Assembly (NCBI GenBank): GCA_021521415.1
Contig: JAIQDT010001953.1
Span: 248,001-312,000, forward strand
Direction: 5' to 3'
Length of the DNA: 64,000 nucleotides
Origin: Bidens hawaiensis
Lineage: Eukaryota; Streptophyta; Magnoliopsida; Asterales; Asteraceae
Under the pieces are notes generated by a model. It searched no databases. It had not been told where the DNA came from and saw nothing but the letters and a program-made list of their open reading frames with translations. Positions 20,697 to 31,650 of this stretch are shown one piece after another (position 1 is the first letter of the stretch; each line of letters begins with the position of its first letter). A program made the position numbers and the translations under genes.

Positions 20697-22988
20697 ATGG
20701 CTGGTATGTATGCACTAGCATCTCAAAACATGTTGATGCAACAAATGCTACAACTGGACACCGAGATTGGTTCACATTCAAAATGTCCACGTTTGATGAA
20801 ATTTAGCGATTTTGCTAAATGGGAACCCCTTTTTCGTGCTCACTTGGGTTCTTTTCATCCTGATTGCTCTTATTGCCTAGATGAGGTATATATTGCACCA
20901 ATGATTGGTGATGACACTATTGGTTTTACTCCCAAAGCTATTTCTCAATATTCACAAGAAGAGAAGAAAGCATTAGAGATCGAGATAAAGGCTTATTCTA
21001 CTCTTACTATGGCTTTACCCGAAAATATCTTTCGCCAATTGGGTAGTATAAAGAGATGTGCTTCTTTATTCCAACATCTTTGTATGCGAAGTATGGGAAA
21101 TACAGTTGAAGAGATGATTACCAGATTTAATCATTTAATTGTTGAGATGGATAAGATGAAACTGGAAGTTTCTGAGATGGATAAGATTGACACTATTAAG
21201 AGTGTACTACCAAGTTCTTAGTCCACATTTTTAATGGTTCCGAAAGAAAATAACTATTTCTTGAATGAAGATTTGACTGCAATTTAATTCTTGCAAAAGA
21301 TTGAAGCAAGAGAATATGATCTTAAGTGTCAGAAATCTTCCAAGGAAAGTCAAGATCCTGCTTTCTATGGTGGAAGTATGCCTCTAAGTTCAACTATTTC
21401 TCCGATAACTGCCTTCCTTACCCAAGCTGCAAGTGAAAAAGATTCAGCTATCTTTAATGATCCAAGAGCATGTTTTTACACTGCTGGTAATTCTGGAACA
21501 TCTGGTGGTTCTTGAAGTTCAACTACTACTAATCCATTTGCTTCATCACTTAGTGTTAACATGAAGGAAGTTGAACAAAATTTTGCTTTTCTAACAACCT
21601 TCATGTCTTCATATGAAAACTTGGTGAGTAGTAAGATAGCCACAAGTTATCTAACTGATGAGGATTATGATCAGATTGACCCAGATGATTTAGAGATTAT
21701 GGATTTAAAGTGGAACATGACTATGATCGTCCGTAAGGTTAAAAGATTCATGCAAAGGACTGGTAAAGGTCTTCCCGCCTTGAATAAGAAATTGGGATTT
21801 GACAAGTTAAAAGTGAAATGTTATAACTGTCAAGAGTTTGGGAATTTTGCTAAGGAATGTGACAAACCGAAAAAGGAGTATACCGGTCCTCGTGGTCAAC
21901 ATCAAAGTTCTTCTACACCACGAGGTAGTGATGCTGAAAAGAAACCTTCTACTCCTGGGTCACAGGCAATGTTAGCTGATGGAAATGATTGGTCACAACG
22001 ACTGTTGTGTAATGATACTCAAGCTAATTTGGCAATGTTTGGGCTGACAAAAGACTTTCAAGATGCAAGTGGAAGTGAGATGTCCTCTGACAACGATTCT
22101 GGATCTGATTCTGACGATTCTTGTGACAAGCCTCCAACGGTGTTTTCTTGCATGGCAAAGATCAATGAGGTTAGTCATTCTATCTCTGCTACTTCATCTG
22201 TTAAGGTAACATGTTGAATGTGAATCTAACAAATCTAAGTTAGAATCTTTAAAGAATCATAATGATAATCTAGTAAGAGAAATTGCTTCTCTGAAGGATA
22301 CTTATCGACAATCCGTTGAATCTCAAATGAGATCTCGAGAAAAGATTGAAGCATTGTCGACAAGTAACCATGATCTCAAAGCTGAGTTATCTGTGAAAAT
22401 GACGATTAATGACCAAAAGTTTCAAGAAATCCTGAATCATCGTTCAAAGATAACCGAGCTTGAGAATGAGGTTCTTGAATTGAAGAACAAATTGGGTAAA
22501 TTTCGAAACTCTTTGTTCTTGTTGAATGAAATTATTGAAGTATCTGGAAAACAAAAGGATTCTAAGAAAGGGATAGGTTTGTTGAAATTCCTCCACCATT
22601 TCACAATGATTATAAAATTAACCCTTTTGCTAAAAAGGAAGAAGAGGTAATTGTGAAAGAACCTATAATTTCAGAAAACCCCATACCTGTTAAATCTGAA
22701 ACTGTTAAAACCCAATTTCCTCCTCCAAAACCTCATGTTGAAAGCAACGGAGTCTTTGTTAAGAATGTTGACAAAGTAATTATTGAGGATGTGTTTGAAC
22801 CAGAGGTTATACACAAGAATAAGAACATTCCTAGTTCTAATCATATTCTTTGTAAGCCTCATGAATTTGAGGAAGCTGTATATGGTTCACATAAGCCTCA
22901 TGTGACAAAGTCAGAACAAGTGAAAGTTAAACCTGTGAAGGCAAAGAAATCAGAGAAACCAAAAATTTCTGATGAGGGAGTCTATTAG
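20697..22988 (+). pseudogene. Gag of the outer copia element, broken; no pol follows
   Basis: A structural protein for particle assembly. The ATG follows the leader. It begins with a typical copia gag N-terminal domain (KWEPLFRAHL, about residues 40-170), then an RRVKRF-like basic helix, a CCHC-like knuckle whose His is replaced by Asn (CYNCQEFGNFAKEC, near 21820), an acidic Ser/Asp stretch, a coiled-coil segment (about 22230-22520) and a Lys/Pro-rich tail. In-frame stops lie at 21219-21221, near 21285 and at 21513-21515, with frameshifts near 22210 and 22590. Protease, integrase and RT are absent: the frame stops at an LTR-like boundary. It is related to the gags at 11245 and 24669 but more distant than those two are from each other. 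Confidence 0.82.
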
Positions 22989-23260
22989 TTCATAGTTTCG
23001 GTGTCCGTAGCGATCGAATAAGTTATAGGTTGACTAGTATGTGTATTTAATGTATATTATAAAATAGCCTATAAATAGGGAGCTCATGCTCATAATTTAG
23101 TAGAGTACTTGTACATAAATCAAAATTATCCTCTCCATAACTTATTATTCTCTCTAATGTATTCATCCATATTTATCAATAAAGTATATATTTAAAGTAT
23201 CGATTCCGTGTTGATGTATCGTAGTAGCGGCTAGATCTTGGTCTCTATGACGTTCTCTCA
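22983..23260 (+). repeat. Candidate 3' LTR of the outer copia element
   Basis: A PPT-like TGATGAGGGAGTC (22970-22982) is followed by TATTAG, a TATA box (CCTATAAATAGG, near 23071), a poly(A)-type CAATAAAG (near 23180) and an end at CTCTCA. ATAAT follows, close to ATTAT before the 5' LTR at 7696. However, the sequence does not look like the 7696-8220 LTR, so it may belong to another element joined here. Confidence 0.4.
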
Positions 23261-24179
23261 ATAATAATTCGGTTTAAATAAGTAAATACAATCGAATAAA
23301 TAAAAAATTTAGGGTAAACAATATGAAATGTGATTTGAAGTCAAACGTCATCAAGATAAATGTCAATGTCTATAAACGAGGTTCTAAATAAAATCGATAA
23401 ATGAAACATGATAATGAGGACTCCGATAAGTGAAAAAGATAAATCCACTAAGTGAAAATGAGAAAATCCACTAAGTGAAAATGAGAAATCCGATAAGTGA
23501 AAATGAGAAAATCCAATAAGTGAAAATGAGAAATCCAATAAGTGAAAATGAGAAAATCCAATAAGTGAAAATGAGATATCCGATAATTGAAAATGAGAAA
23601 ATCCAATAAGTGAGTACATGAGGTTGGGATAAACAACGATACCATTAACAATAATATCGTACGATGAGTTTCATACATGAATAATCTTGAGGTTATAAGT
23701 ATTGATGATATGATTGCGTAAAATACAATTAAAAATCATGAGGGTGGGGTTGGTTTTATGGGGTAGAGTAACCATATATCAAACATGAAATATCAATACA
23801 AGTTTTTGGTTAATGTGACATTCATCAATTTCGGGTCTCGATTTGTATTCGTTTTGTAATCTTTTATTATGTAAACCGACCCATTTTGTAAACCGAAACT
23901 TATGATATAATCAAAATGATGGATTTATGTTACAATATTGTTTTACACTTGTTGGATCTTGAAAACATCCTTTACGGTCCTTAAATAGCGTTAAAATCAC
24001 TTCAAACGAACTTCAGAGGCCAAAACTGTCATTTTTGAAAATTGGATATCATCATCCATCTCCCCATCGTGATACGCGATGGGGGAGACCTCCTTCGGTC
24101 GCGTATAGCGACACCCACCAGGTGCAGGCTGCCCGAATTTTGTTGTTTTGTGTCTTGTCTTGATCCATTTTGCATGCAA
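23261..24179. other. AT-rich intergenic sequence with a short tandem repeat
   Basis: No coding region is supported. The only structured part is the tandem array at 23405-23615. The part after about 23860 may belong to repeat X (CCGACCCATTTTGTAA near 23878 resembles its LTR start), but similarity is weak. Confidence 0.5.
23405..23615 (+). repeat. 22-24-bp tandem repeat
   Basis: About eight imperfect units of GAAAATGAGAAAATCCAATAAGT-type sequence, ending near 23615. The antisense frame reads as a repetitive Ser/Phe/His peptide, which is a by-product of the repeat. Confidence 0.9.
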
Positions 24180-24404
24180 AATCTTGTAACACACACTCAT
24201 ATTTAACCCTTATCATTACCCTATATAAACACCACCATTTCCCTTCATTTTCCCCTGCCACATCTTCAAATTATCTCTCAAACTTCAAAGATTCAAGGTT
24301 GTTATTTTAGTGTTCTTGAATGTCTGACTTTCAAAAGTCAAACTGAGTTAAATCTTTCATTCTAATTAGCTTATGTAGTCTTATTAATACTTAAATATGG
24401 TGGT

Positions 24405-24463
<59 letters not shown>

Positions 24464-24557
24464 CACCCCTTGTTATCTTTGGTGGTTACTTCTCCGGTCT
24501 CGATCGGTGAGGTTTTGGGCCTCATTAGGCAAGGCTTCATTGAGGACTTCGTGTACT

Positions 24558-24608
<51 letters not shown>

Positions 24609-24640
24609 AGTTGTTTACATATTAATCATGCTTAACTTCT
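24180..24640 (+). repeat. Repeat X, plus-strand copy, left part
   Basis: CATTACCCTATATAAA, a TCTCAAACTTCAAAG leader, ACAACATATATATA and ACACCCCTTGTT match, in reverse complement, the inverted LTR at about 6730-6980. It carries a promoter-like TATA box (24220-24230). It is split at 24641 by copia insertion 2 and resumes at 35071. Two TA microsatellites lie inside. Confidence 0.6.
24409..24459. repeat. (TA)n microsatellite
   Basis: About 25 uninterrupted TA units; a second (TA)n tract lies at 24560-24606. The inverted relative near 6782 has only a few TA units, so both expanded later. Confidence 0.95.
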
Positions 24641-24668
24641 TGTTGGTGCATGTTTTGTAACAGATGAC
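24641..24668 (+). repeat. Type A LTR tip, truncated to about 27 bp
   Basis: TGTTGGTGCATG followed by TTTTGTAACAGATGA matches the first 27 bases of the LTRs at 8946 and 10623 with two mismatches. Type B diverges after about 11 bases. It then joins gag sequence directly. Confidence 0.65.
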
Positions 24669-26246
24669 TTCTATGACTGCAGGAAGTGATTGTAAGAAGA
24701 GATGGATCTGCAGTGGCAGATGGCGATGATTGTAAGAAGGGTTAAAAGGTTTATGAAGAAGACTGGTAGAAAGTTTGTTGGTGAAAGACCAGGTTTTGAT
24801 AAGTCAAAGGTTCGGTGTTACAACTGTCAACAGAATGGCCACTTTGCTAAAGAATGCACAAATGACAGAGTTGAACGTAGTCAGAACAGGTCTACACAAC
24901 AGAGTGGTGGAAGTAGTGAGAATAGGGCGATGATATCCAGACAGAACGGGGAATACAATTGGAATCTTCATGTTGAGGAAGTGTTCGAACAGGCCAATTT
25001 GGCGAACATAGAAACTGCAGGAAGTGAGAAACTAACTGGAGAAAATCAAGCTTACATGGCAGAAGTGACAGATCAGCTCTCCGAGGTAAGTACTAAACTC
25101 CCTTGTACGAAATGTGAAAATCTGTCTGAACAATTGAAAACAATAACTGATCAGTTTGTTAGTTTAGATGCTCAATTTAAAACATTAAAAGAAGATCATC
25201 ATTACACTAAAGCTAGAGAAAATAGTTACAAGGTAAAAATAAAAGCTAGTGAGAAAGATATCAGAAGTCTTAAAGCCAGTCTAGCTGAAAAAATACAAGT
25301 AATTGATCTTAGCTATGAAGTGTTAGAAGAGAAAACCAAACTAATAGCTGAAAGGGATAAACAGATAGCTGATCACCAGGTGAAAGTGGTGGAACTTAAC
25401 AGATAGCTTGAGCAATTTAGAAATTCCTCTGCTATACTTGATAACCTTGTAAGTGATCAACGTTCCCCAGTTAAAAGGGGAGGAATTGGATATAATGAAG
25501 TTCCACCACCTTATAATCATAACTATACTTATGATCCTAGTAATCAGAAATCTGTTGATGTTGAAATTGGTCAGACAGTTCCAGTTAAGGTTACGATTAA
25601 AGATCCAGAAGTTAGTAAAGGCGAAACGAGTAAGCCTGTTTCTAATGTTAAGATTTCTGTTCCTAGTCCTGTCTCATCAAATTCGGACAAGTCATCCGAG
25701 TCGGGTGAGACAAAAGAAGAGGCAGTGTTACCAAAACGTGGAGAGGAACATAAACCAACTGAAAAGAATTCTCCACTAAACCCGTATGTCCCACCATATG
25801 TTAGACAAACGGGCAGTAATGCAGCCTCAACATCTAAAACAACTATTGATACGAAAGTTGAACACAGGAGTTGTTTTAGATGCAATCAATTAGCACACTT
25901 GATTGCTGATTGCCCTCTGAAGCAGAGATTCAGAGGTATGAGGCCTTCGAAAACTGAGAACATAGCTAACAGTAATCACTATAATGGTAAAAATGAAAAC
26001 TCATCAAAGTTCAAACATTGGACTAATCCAGGTTTTCAAAGAAATCAATCTCAGTTTTTCCCTGTTAACAACCAAACCATTAGTAATAATTCATTTAATT
26101 CACGAAGGTTTGGATGGCCTCATAGTCAATCTACAAGAAGGTATCCTTTTAGGACTTACAGAAATCATACTAATACTAACTTTGGACAGCCAAAGTACGG
26201 GATGTATCGACCCAAGACCAATAGGTCTTGGGTCCCCAGATTTTAA
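24669..26246 (+). pseudogene. Copia gag lacking its N-terminus, insertion 2
   Basis: The particle protein of this element. The longest open stretch starts at the ATG at 24702. A basic helix ([11 protein letters not shown]) is followed by CCHC knuckle 1 ([14 protein letters not shown], near 24820), a long coiled-coil segment (about 25120-25400), a Pro/Ser linker and CCHC knuckle 2 (CFRCNQLAHLIADC, near 25870). An in-frame TAG lies at 25404-25406, and the natural end is the TAA at 26244-26246. The N-terminal gag domain present at 20697 is missing. GAG|GTAAGT at 25083-25091 is a near-ideal splice donor inside the coding frame. Pol follows in the same frame, 21 nt after the stop. Confidence 0.85.
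25083..25091 (+). promoter_or_regulatory. Donor-like GAG|GTAAGT inside gag
   Basis: It matches the plant 5' splice-site consensus and has a counterpart (GAG|GTATGT) at 11312-11320. In both copies the break falls between codons, and joining to the GTGCAG|GAA site before pol keeps the frame. It may simply be coding sequence for Glu-Val. Confidence 0.3.
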
Positions 26247-26261
26247 TCTTCTGCTTTAATC

Positions 26262-29200
26262 GTGCAGGAACAGTTGAACAGGGCTGCAAACAATCTATGG
26301 GTTGTGGATAGCGGCTGTTCCCGGCACATGACGGGTAACAAGAATTTGTTACACGAATGGAAACCTGTTCAGGGAGGAAGAGTGAGTTTTGCTGGAGAGA
26401 GTGGTGGAAGGATTACTGGAATTGGGACGGTGACTAATGGTAAAATGACGTTAGAGAAAGTGAATTTCGTTGAAGAACTGAAGCATAATCTGCTGAGTGT
26501 ATCGCAGATCTGTGACAAAGATTACACTGTGCACTTTACCAAGAATGAAGCGATCGTACCGTATCCTGGTTTCAAGATACCAGAGGATTGGATAGTAATG
26601 AAGGCTCCAAGGGAAAAGAATACGTAGGTTATGGACATGAGGTCGACTGAGATGGCAACAGAAGAATCGTGTCTTCTGTCAAAAGCAACTGAATCGGAGT
26701 CCGAGTTATGGCATCGAAGAATGGGGCATATTCATCTTCGGAAAATGAACTACATTGTCAAGAATGGGCTGGTGCTGGGTGTTCCCTTGAAAAATTTCAA
26801 CTTTGAAGACCAATGCTTATCGTGCAAAAAGGGAAAGCAACACAAGAAGTCCCATCACACCAAGAAGGTTAATTTAATAGTCAGTACCCTAGACCTACTT
26901 CACATGGATCTCTTCGGTCCCGTGAATGTAAAAAGCCTAGGTGGAACATCATACTGTTTGGTGATCACTGATGATTTCTCTCGATATTCTTGGGTATATT
27001 TCCTGAAGACAAAGGATGAAACGGTTCAGATGGTAATAAATTTGATTACCAAGGTTGAGAATATTATGGGGAAAAAGGTTAAATACATCAGGAGTGACAA
27101 TGGGACAGAGTTCAAAAACTATCAGATGGAGATCTTCTGCTTACAGAAAGGGATAGACCACCAGTACAGCGCCCCGTATACTCCGCAACAAAATGGGGTG
27201 GCTGAGAGGAAGAACAGAACGCTAATTGTAGGAGCCCAAACCATGCTGGCTGATTCTAAACTTCATGTGGTGTTCTGGGCTGAAGCTGTTGCAACAGCCT
27301 GTTATATCCTTAATAGAGTTTTAACTGTTAAAAGATTGAATAAAACATGTTATGAACTTATGCATGGGAGAAAGCCTAACTTGAGTGGTCTCGAACCATT
27401 CGGGTCCACGTGTTCGATATTAAAGACGAACTCAAAATTTGGTGAAATAGCCGACGAAGGTATTCTAGTCGGATATGTTGTTGGGACTCCCAACAGACGA
27501 GTCTTTAATCTATCAACCAGCAAGGTTGAGGTGGTGTGTAACACTGACATCACAAGTTACAAATCACCAATACCAAGCACGGGACCCGCTGGGGCTTTCG
27601 ACTATGATAGGCTTTTTAAATCTTTTAACATGCCTTACTTGGATTGTGCAGAAGTTGATGAGAGAATAGCTACGAAGATGCTTTACGATGAGGAGGACAA
27701 TTTTGTGCAAAGACCGTTGTATGATGAATGTCAACCTTCCTCGTCAAATGCTGTCGATACCCCTGCTGCCTCTACTGAAGAGGAATTCTTCAATCCGTTT
27801 TACTCTCAACAGCAATCACCCATTGATGAGCTACCTTCGAACCAGGAAGACAATCTGCAAGTCAGTTCGGTTCCGACTACGAGAGTTCACAAAAATCACC
27901 CTTTGGAGAACGTGATAGGTGATCTGTCCGACGGTGTACAAACAAGACAAAGCTTGAATGAGCACACCTGTGTTTACACAAGCATTAAAGATACAGGCAT
28001 CATTAACGAATGCTTGTACACCTGCTTCATCAGCCAGATTGAACCAAAGAACTATCAAATGGCTCTCAAGGACAGCTCGTGGGTTGAAGCCATGCAAGAA
28101 GAGTTAGCCCAGTTCAAGAAGATGGAGGTATGGAATTTGGTTGCAAAACCGAAAAATGTGCATGCGATTGGCACAAAATGGGTTTACAAATGCAAGAGAG
28201 ATGAAAAAGGGATAATTATCAGGAACAAGGCGAGGCTGGTTGTAAAGGGTTTTAATCAGCAAGACGGGATCGACTACAATGAAGTGTTTGCTCCTGTGGC
28301 GAGATTGGAAGCGATTCGACTGTTTTTGGCATTTGCTGCACACAAGGAGATGAAAGTGTTCCAGTTAGACGTGAAGAGTGCGTTTCTTAACGGTAAAGTC
28401 GATGAGGTTGTGTACGTTGAGCAACCTTCGGGTTTTCCTGACCCAGACTTTCCTAACCACGTGTACAAGCTAAGTAAAGCGCTTTATGGGCGACATCAGG
28501 CCCCTCGTGCTTGGTACGCAACTCTATCCGATTACTTGCTTGAGAATGAATTTGAAAGGGGAAAGATCGATAGCACACTGTTCTTTAAGAGAAAAGGAAG
28601 CGACTTTCTTCTGGTGCAAGTCTACGTGGACGACATCATCTTTGCTGCATCAAAAGTCGCCATGTGTCAGGAATTTGAAGCCGTCATGAAAAAGAGGTTT
28701 GAAATGAGTGCTATGGGTGAACTAACTTTCTTTTTAGGACTGCAGGTTGATCAGAAGAAAGATGGGATGTTCATTCATCAGACTAAGTATGTCCATGACG
28801 TTCTCAAACGCTTCAAGATGGAGGACAGCACTCCATTTGATACTCCAGTTTGCGTCAACCATAAATTGGGTGCTGATTCAGACAGTGATGCAGACGTGGA
28901 CCCCACCCAATATCGGGCAATCATAGGTTTTTTAATGTACTTAACTGCATCAAGACCTGATATTATGTTTGCAGTTTGTCTTTGTGCTCGCTTTCAGGCA
29001 AACCCAAAGGAATCTCACTTGAAGGGTGTGAAGAGGATATTGCGATATCTCAAAGGCAAGCCTAAGCTAGGGTTGTGGTACACGAAAGGAGGAGACTTGG
29101 AGTTAGTCGCCTACACAGATTCTGATTATGGAGGATGCAATCAGAATCGGAAGTCAACAACAGGTGGATGTCAATTTCTTGGAGGAAGATTAGTGTCATG

Positions 29201-29570
29201 GCAGTGCAAGAAGCAGACCTCAGTTGCCATTTCTACCAGTGAAGCAGAATACATGGCAGCATCAAACTGCTGCTCCCAGGTTCTTTGGATACAACAGCAA
29301 TTGCGCGATTATGGTCTGAATTTCACTCATACTCTTATTTGCATAGATAACACTGCTGCTATCTCAGTAACTAACAATCCCGTAAAGCATAGCAAAACTA
29401 AACACATTGACATCCGTCATCATTTTATACGGGATTGTGCTGAGAAAAAATTGATTGTGCTCGAAAAGGTTGATACGTTAGATAATTTCGCTGATTTGTT
29501 TACTAAAGCGTTTGACAAAACTCGTTTTCAAAACCTTGCTGAGCTGAATGGGATGATCAATCCCGAGTAA
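26262..29570 (+). pseudogene. Copia pol (PR-IN-RT-RNase H), one internal stop, insertion 2
   Basis: The same polyprotein and functions as at 12483. Protease (DSGCSRHMTG, near 26307), integrase zinc region (HRRMGH ... CLSCKKGK), integrase core (MDLFGP, SDNGTEF, QQNGVAER), reverse transcriptase (KARLVVKGF, YVDD near 28622) and RNase H (YTDSDYGG, STSEAEYMA, DNTAA, KHIDIRHHFIRD) are all visible. The C-terminus is complete, ending LNGMINPE before the TAA at 29568-29570. The single break is a TAG at 26625-26627, between protease and integrase. The frame opens without an ATG after GTGCAG (26262-26267), as in insertion 1. Spacing to the hairpin module downstream is the same in both elements. Confidence 0.92.
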
Positions 29571-29603
29571 CCGTGTTTTTTTGTCTTTGTTTTAAAAAAA
29601 AAC

Positions 29604-29881
29604 GTCACTATCGCTTAGAATTACGTCGGTTGCCTCAGTTTGAAGGACATATCTTCGGATATGTTTGGTCCTCATTTCTACTTGTAGAATATAAGGATAG
29701 CCATTAACCAGATGACTGAAAGTGACCGGGGCGGTTTATGATGTGTTTTTAATTCTTTCGCTGAAAATAAGTCGTTCATACTTAGTTAGAGGGACACATA
29801 CTTGTATGTGGTCGGTCCAGCTGATCCATTGGATCTTCAGGATAGCCGTTTACTAGAAAACTTCGACTTGATCGGGGCGAT
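29604..29881 (+). ncRNA. Tandem pair of tetraloop hairpin modules after pol, insertion 2
   Basis: Hairpin 1 at 29647-29664 pairs ACATATC with GATATGT around TTCG, forming a C(UUCG)G tetraloop in RNA. Hairpin 2 at 29795-29810 pairs CACATA with TATGTG around CTTG. Stems are unchanged from insertion 1; the loop of hairpin 1 differs (CTCG there). A predicted cis RNA structure of unknown role. Confidence 0.5.
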
Positions 29882-30894
29882 AGAAGTTAAAATTTTTTTA
29901 TGGGAGATGAAATTATTTTTCAAGTCTACTACTTCGTAAGAAGTTCCTTTACTATGTTTAACAGAAAATTGATCCAACCTTGGAAAGTGATAGATATACT
30001 GATTCTGTGTGCTTAACTAGTGAAGTTACTAGGCCTAAAAGACTTTAGAACAGTCATTGTATGTCATGGTAGCTTTTATTGGTGCGTAAAAGTAGAAGTG
30101 ATACTAACTAAATCTCCTCGAATTTACGTGGAAACTCCTTAAGAGTTGTGCATGTCTCCATATATATCTTTCCGAATGATAGGCAGAAAAGCGATTACCC
30201 AGTCATACACGAGCCCGTGAGTGTTCTGATTCCCGTGAAGATAGCGTGTCAAGAAACTGCAGTGATCCAGATTCGGGACTTGCAGTTGTTTACTACTCTG
30301 AAGTTGTGTAAATACTTAAAAAAAAAAATTTTTGTTATTGAGACATTCTAGAGTTCATAATGTTAATACTTCTCAATCAAGATGTAAGAAAGAGAACGGG
30401 AAGAAGAGTCTAAAGATCGAAGAGTACTTACTATTTAATCAGACACTACGGGTCGAGGTCAACTCGGGGTGACTTGGGGGAAGCCAAATACGCTTTGAGA
30501 ATAGATAAGAGACATCATAATCTCTGAGATGTTGCCCATTTAAGTTTTGAGCTTAATTGAACCTAACCCGTATCACAGAAGCGATGAAAACCATTTTAAG
30601 TTATTTACCTGCTTAAACCCTGTTTCTTTATGTCATAATACAGCTAAACATGGATCTGTGTGACAGTCACGTAATTAGTATGATTCTTGTTCGGATCTTT
30701 TCTAAAACGTGGTAGTCACTGTCAAGACTGAAATTTGATCCCGTGTACTTTATTTTTAAAATTTTTTCTACTTATGTAGTTGTATGATTTAATACCTGGT
30801 TACTTGGTCTTGATCGTATCATTTAACGCTTTAAAGGATGTTTTAAAACTTAATTGCAAATTGTTCAAATTATAGGGGTTTGTTTTGTAAAGTT

Positions 30895-31620
30895 TAATAC
30901 TGGCGAACTTATCCATAACTTCGCCTGCAATAGGCGAAGTTATCCATAACTTCGCCTGTATAACTTTGACCCTATATAAAGGAAATTTTAGGTCAGACTT
31001 GTTATTATTTTCAAAATCCGGCGAACTTATCTTCCTGTAACCCTAAGCGAACTTATTGCATCGAATCATCTGTGTTATTTTTCCTCAGTTCTAATCCGAT
31101 TTAAAGATGTGTAGGGTTGTTGTATCGTATAATCACTGTCATTGATGTAAATCAAACGTCGTTTCGACCCGTTTCATGCCCTCGGTCTTTCGAAACCTCA
31201 ACACCCGATTTTCAAACCTGTTATTACGTGGTCGTAATCAACTTGATCGTCTAGATCGTCTTAAAAACATGTTTTACGAGATCCGCAATCTCCAAATTGA
31301 CCGAAATCACTTCGTATTGAACGTCTAACTGTTGTCGCTTCATATTCAGGCGAACTTACGGTTTAAGCGAAGTTATTCTTAACTTCGCCTGAGGTTTAAC
31401 TTCGCCTGATAATTAATTATGTAACAGTATATGAGGCGAAGTTGTGGTTAGGCGAAGTTATCATTAACTTCGCCTTGCCCTTTTTATTTAACATTTATTA
31501 CGCGAAGTTCAAGTTGAGGCGAAGTTGTTCCCAACTTCGCCCACCTCTAACTTCACCTATACAGAATAAATCATAACTTCGCTCATGGTAACAGGCGAAC
31601 TTGTGATTTGCCTTGACGAT
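30895..31620 (+). repeat. Cluster of GGCGAAGTT/AACTTCGCC inverted words, insertion 2
   Basis: More than a dozen copies and near copies in both orientations, for example facing pairs at 30919-30960 and 31360-31480. The order resembles 17140-17860 but is not identical, so words have been gained or lost. Confidence 0.85.
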
Positions 31621-31622
31621 TC

Positions 31623-31650
31623 TCTAACTTAGACTGTTTTGGTTGCAGAA
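31623..31650 (+). promoter_or_regulatory. Predicted branch point and 3' splice site before the extra ORF, insertion 2
   Basis: CTAAC at 31623-31627, a T-rich run and GGTTGCAG ending at 31648, two bases before ATG. The arrangement matches 17848-17872. Confidence 0.55.

Larger units (their letters stand above)
29571..31650 (+). other. Non-coding spacer between pol and the extra ORF, insertion 2
   Basis: About 2.1 kb homologous to 15792-17872 along its length. It contains the twin hairpin modules, a run of about 11 A near 30319, GGCGAAGTT/AACTTCGCC words from 30900 to 31620 and the splice-site-like end. No coding region is seen. Confidence 0.7.

Noticed and set aside
23341..23678. Antisense repetitive frames rich in Phe, Ser and His
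   Set aside because: They are by-products of the 22-24-bp tandem repeat at 23405-23615.
24391..24609. Antisense frame of alternating Tyr-Ile residues
   Set aside because: It is translation of the two TA microsatellites; similar frames at 41464-41799 and 61504 arise the same way.
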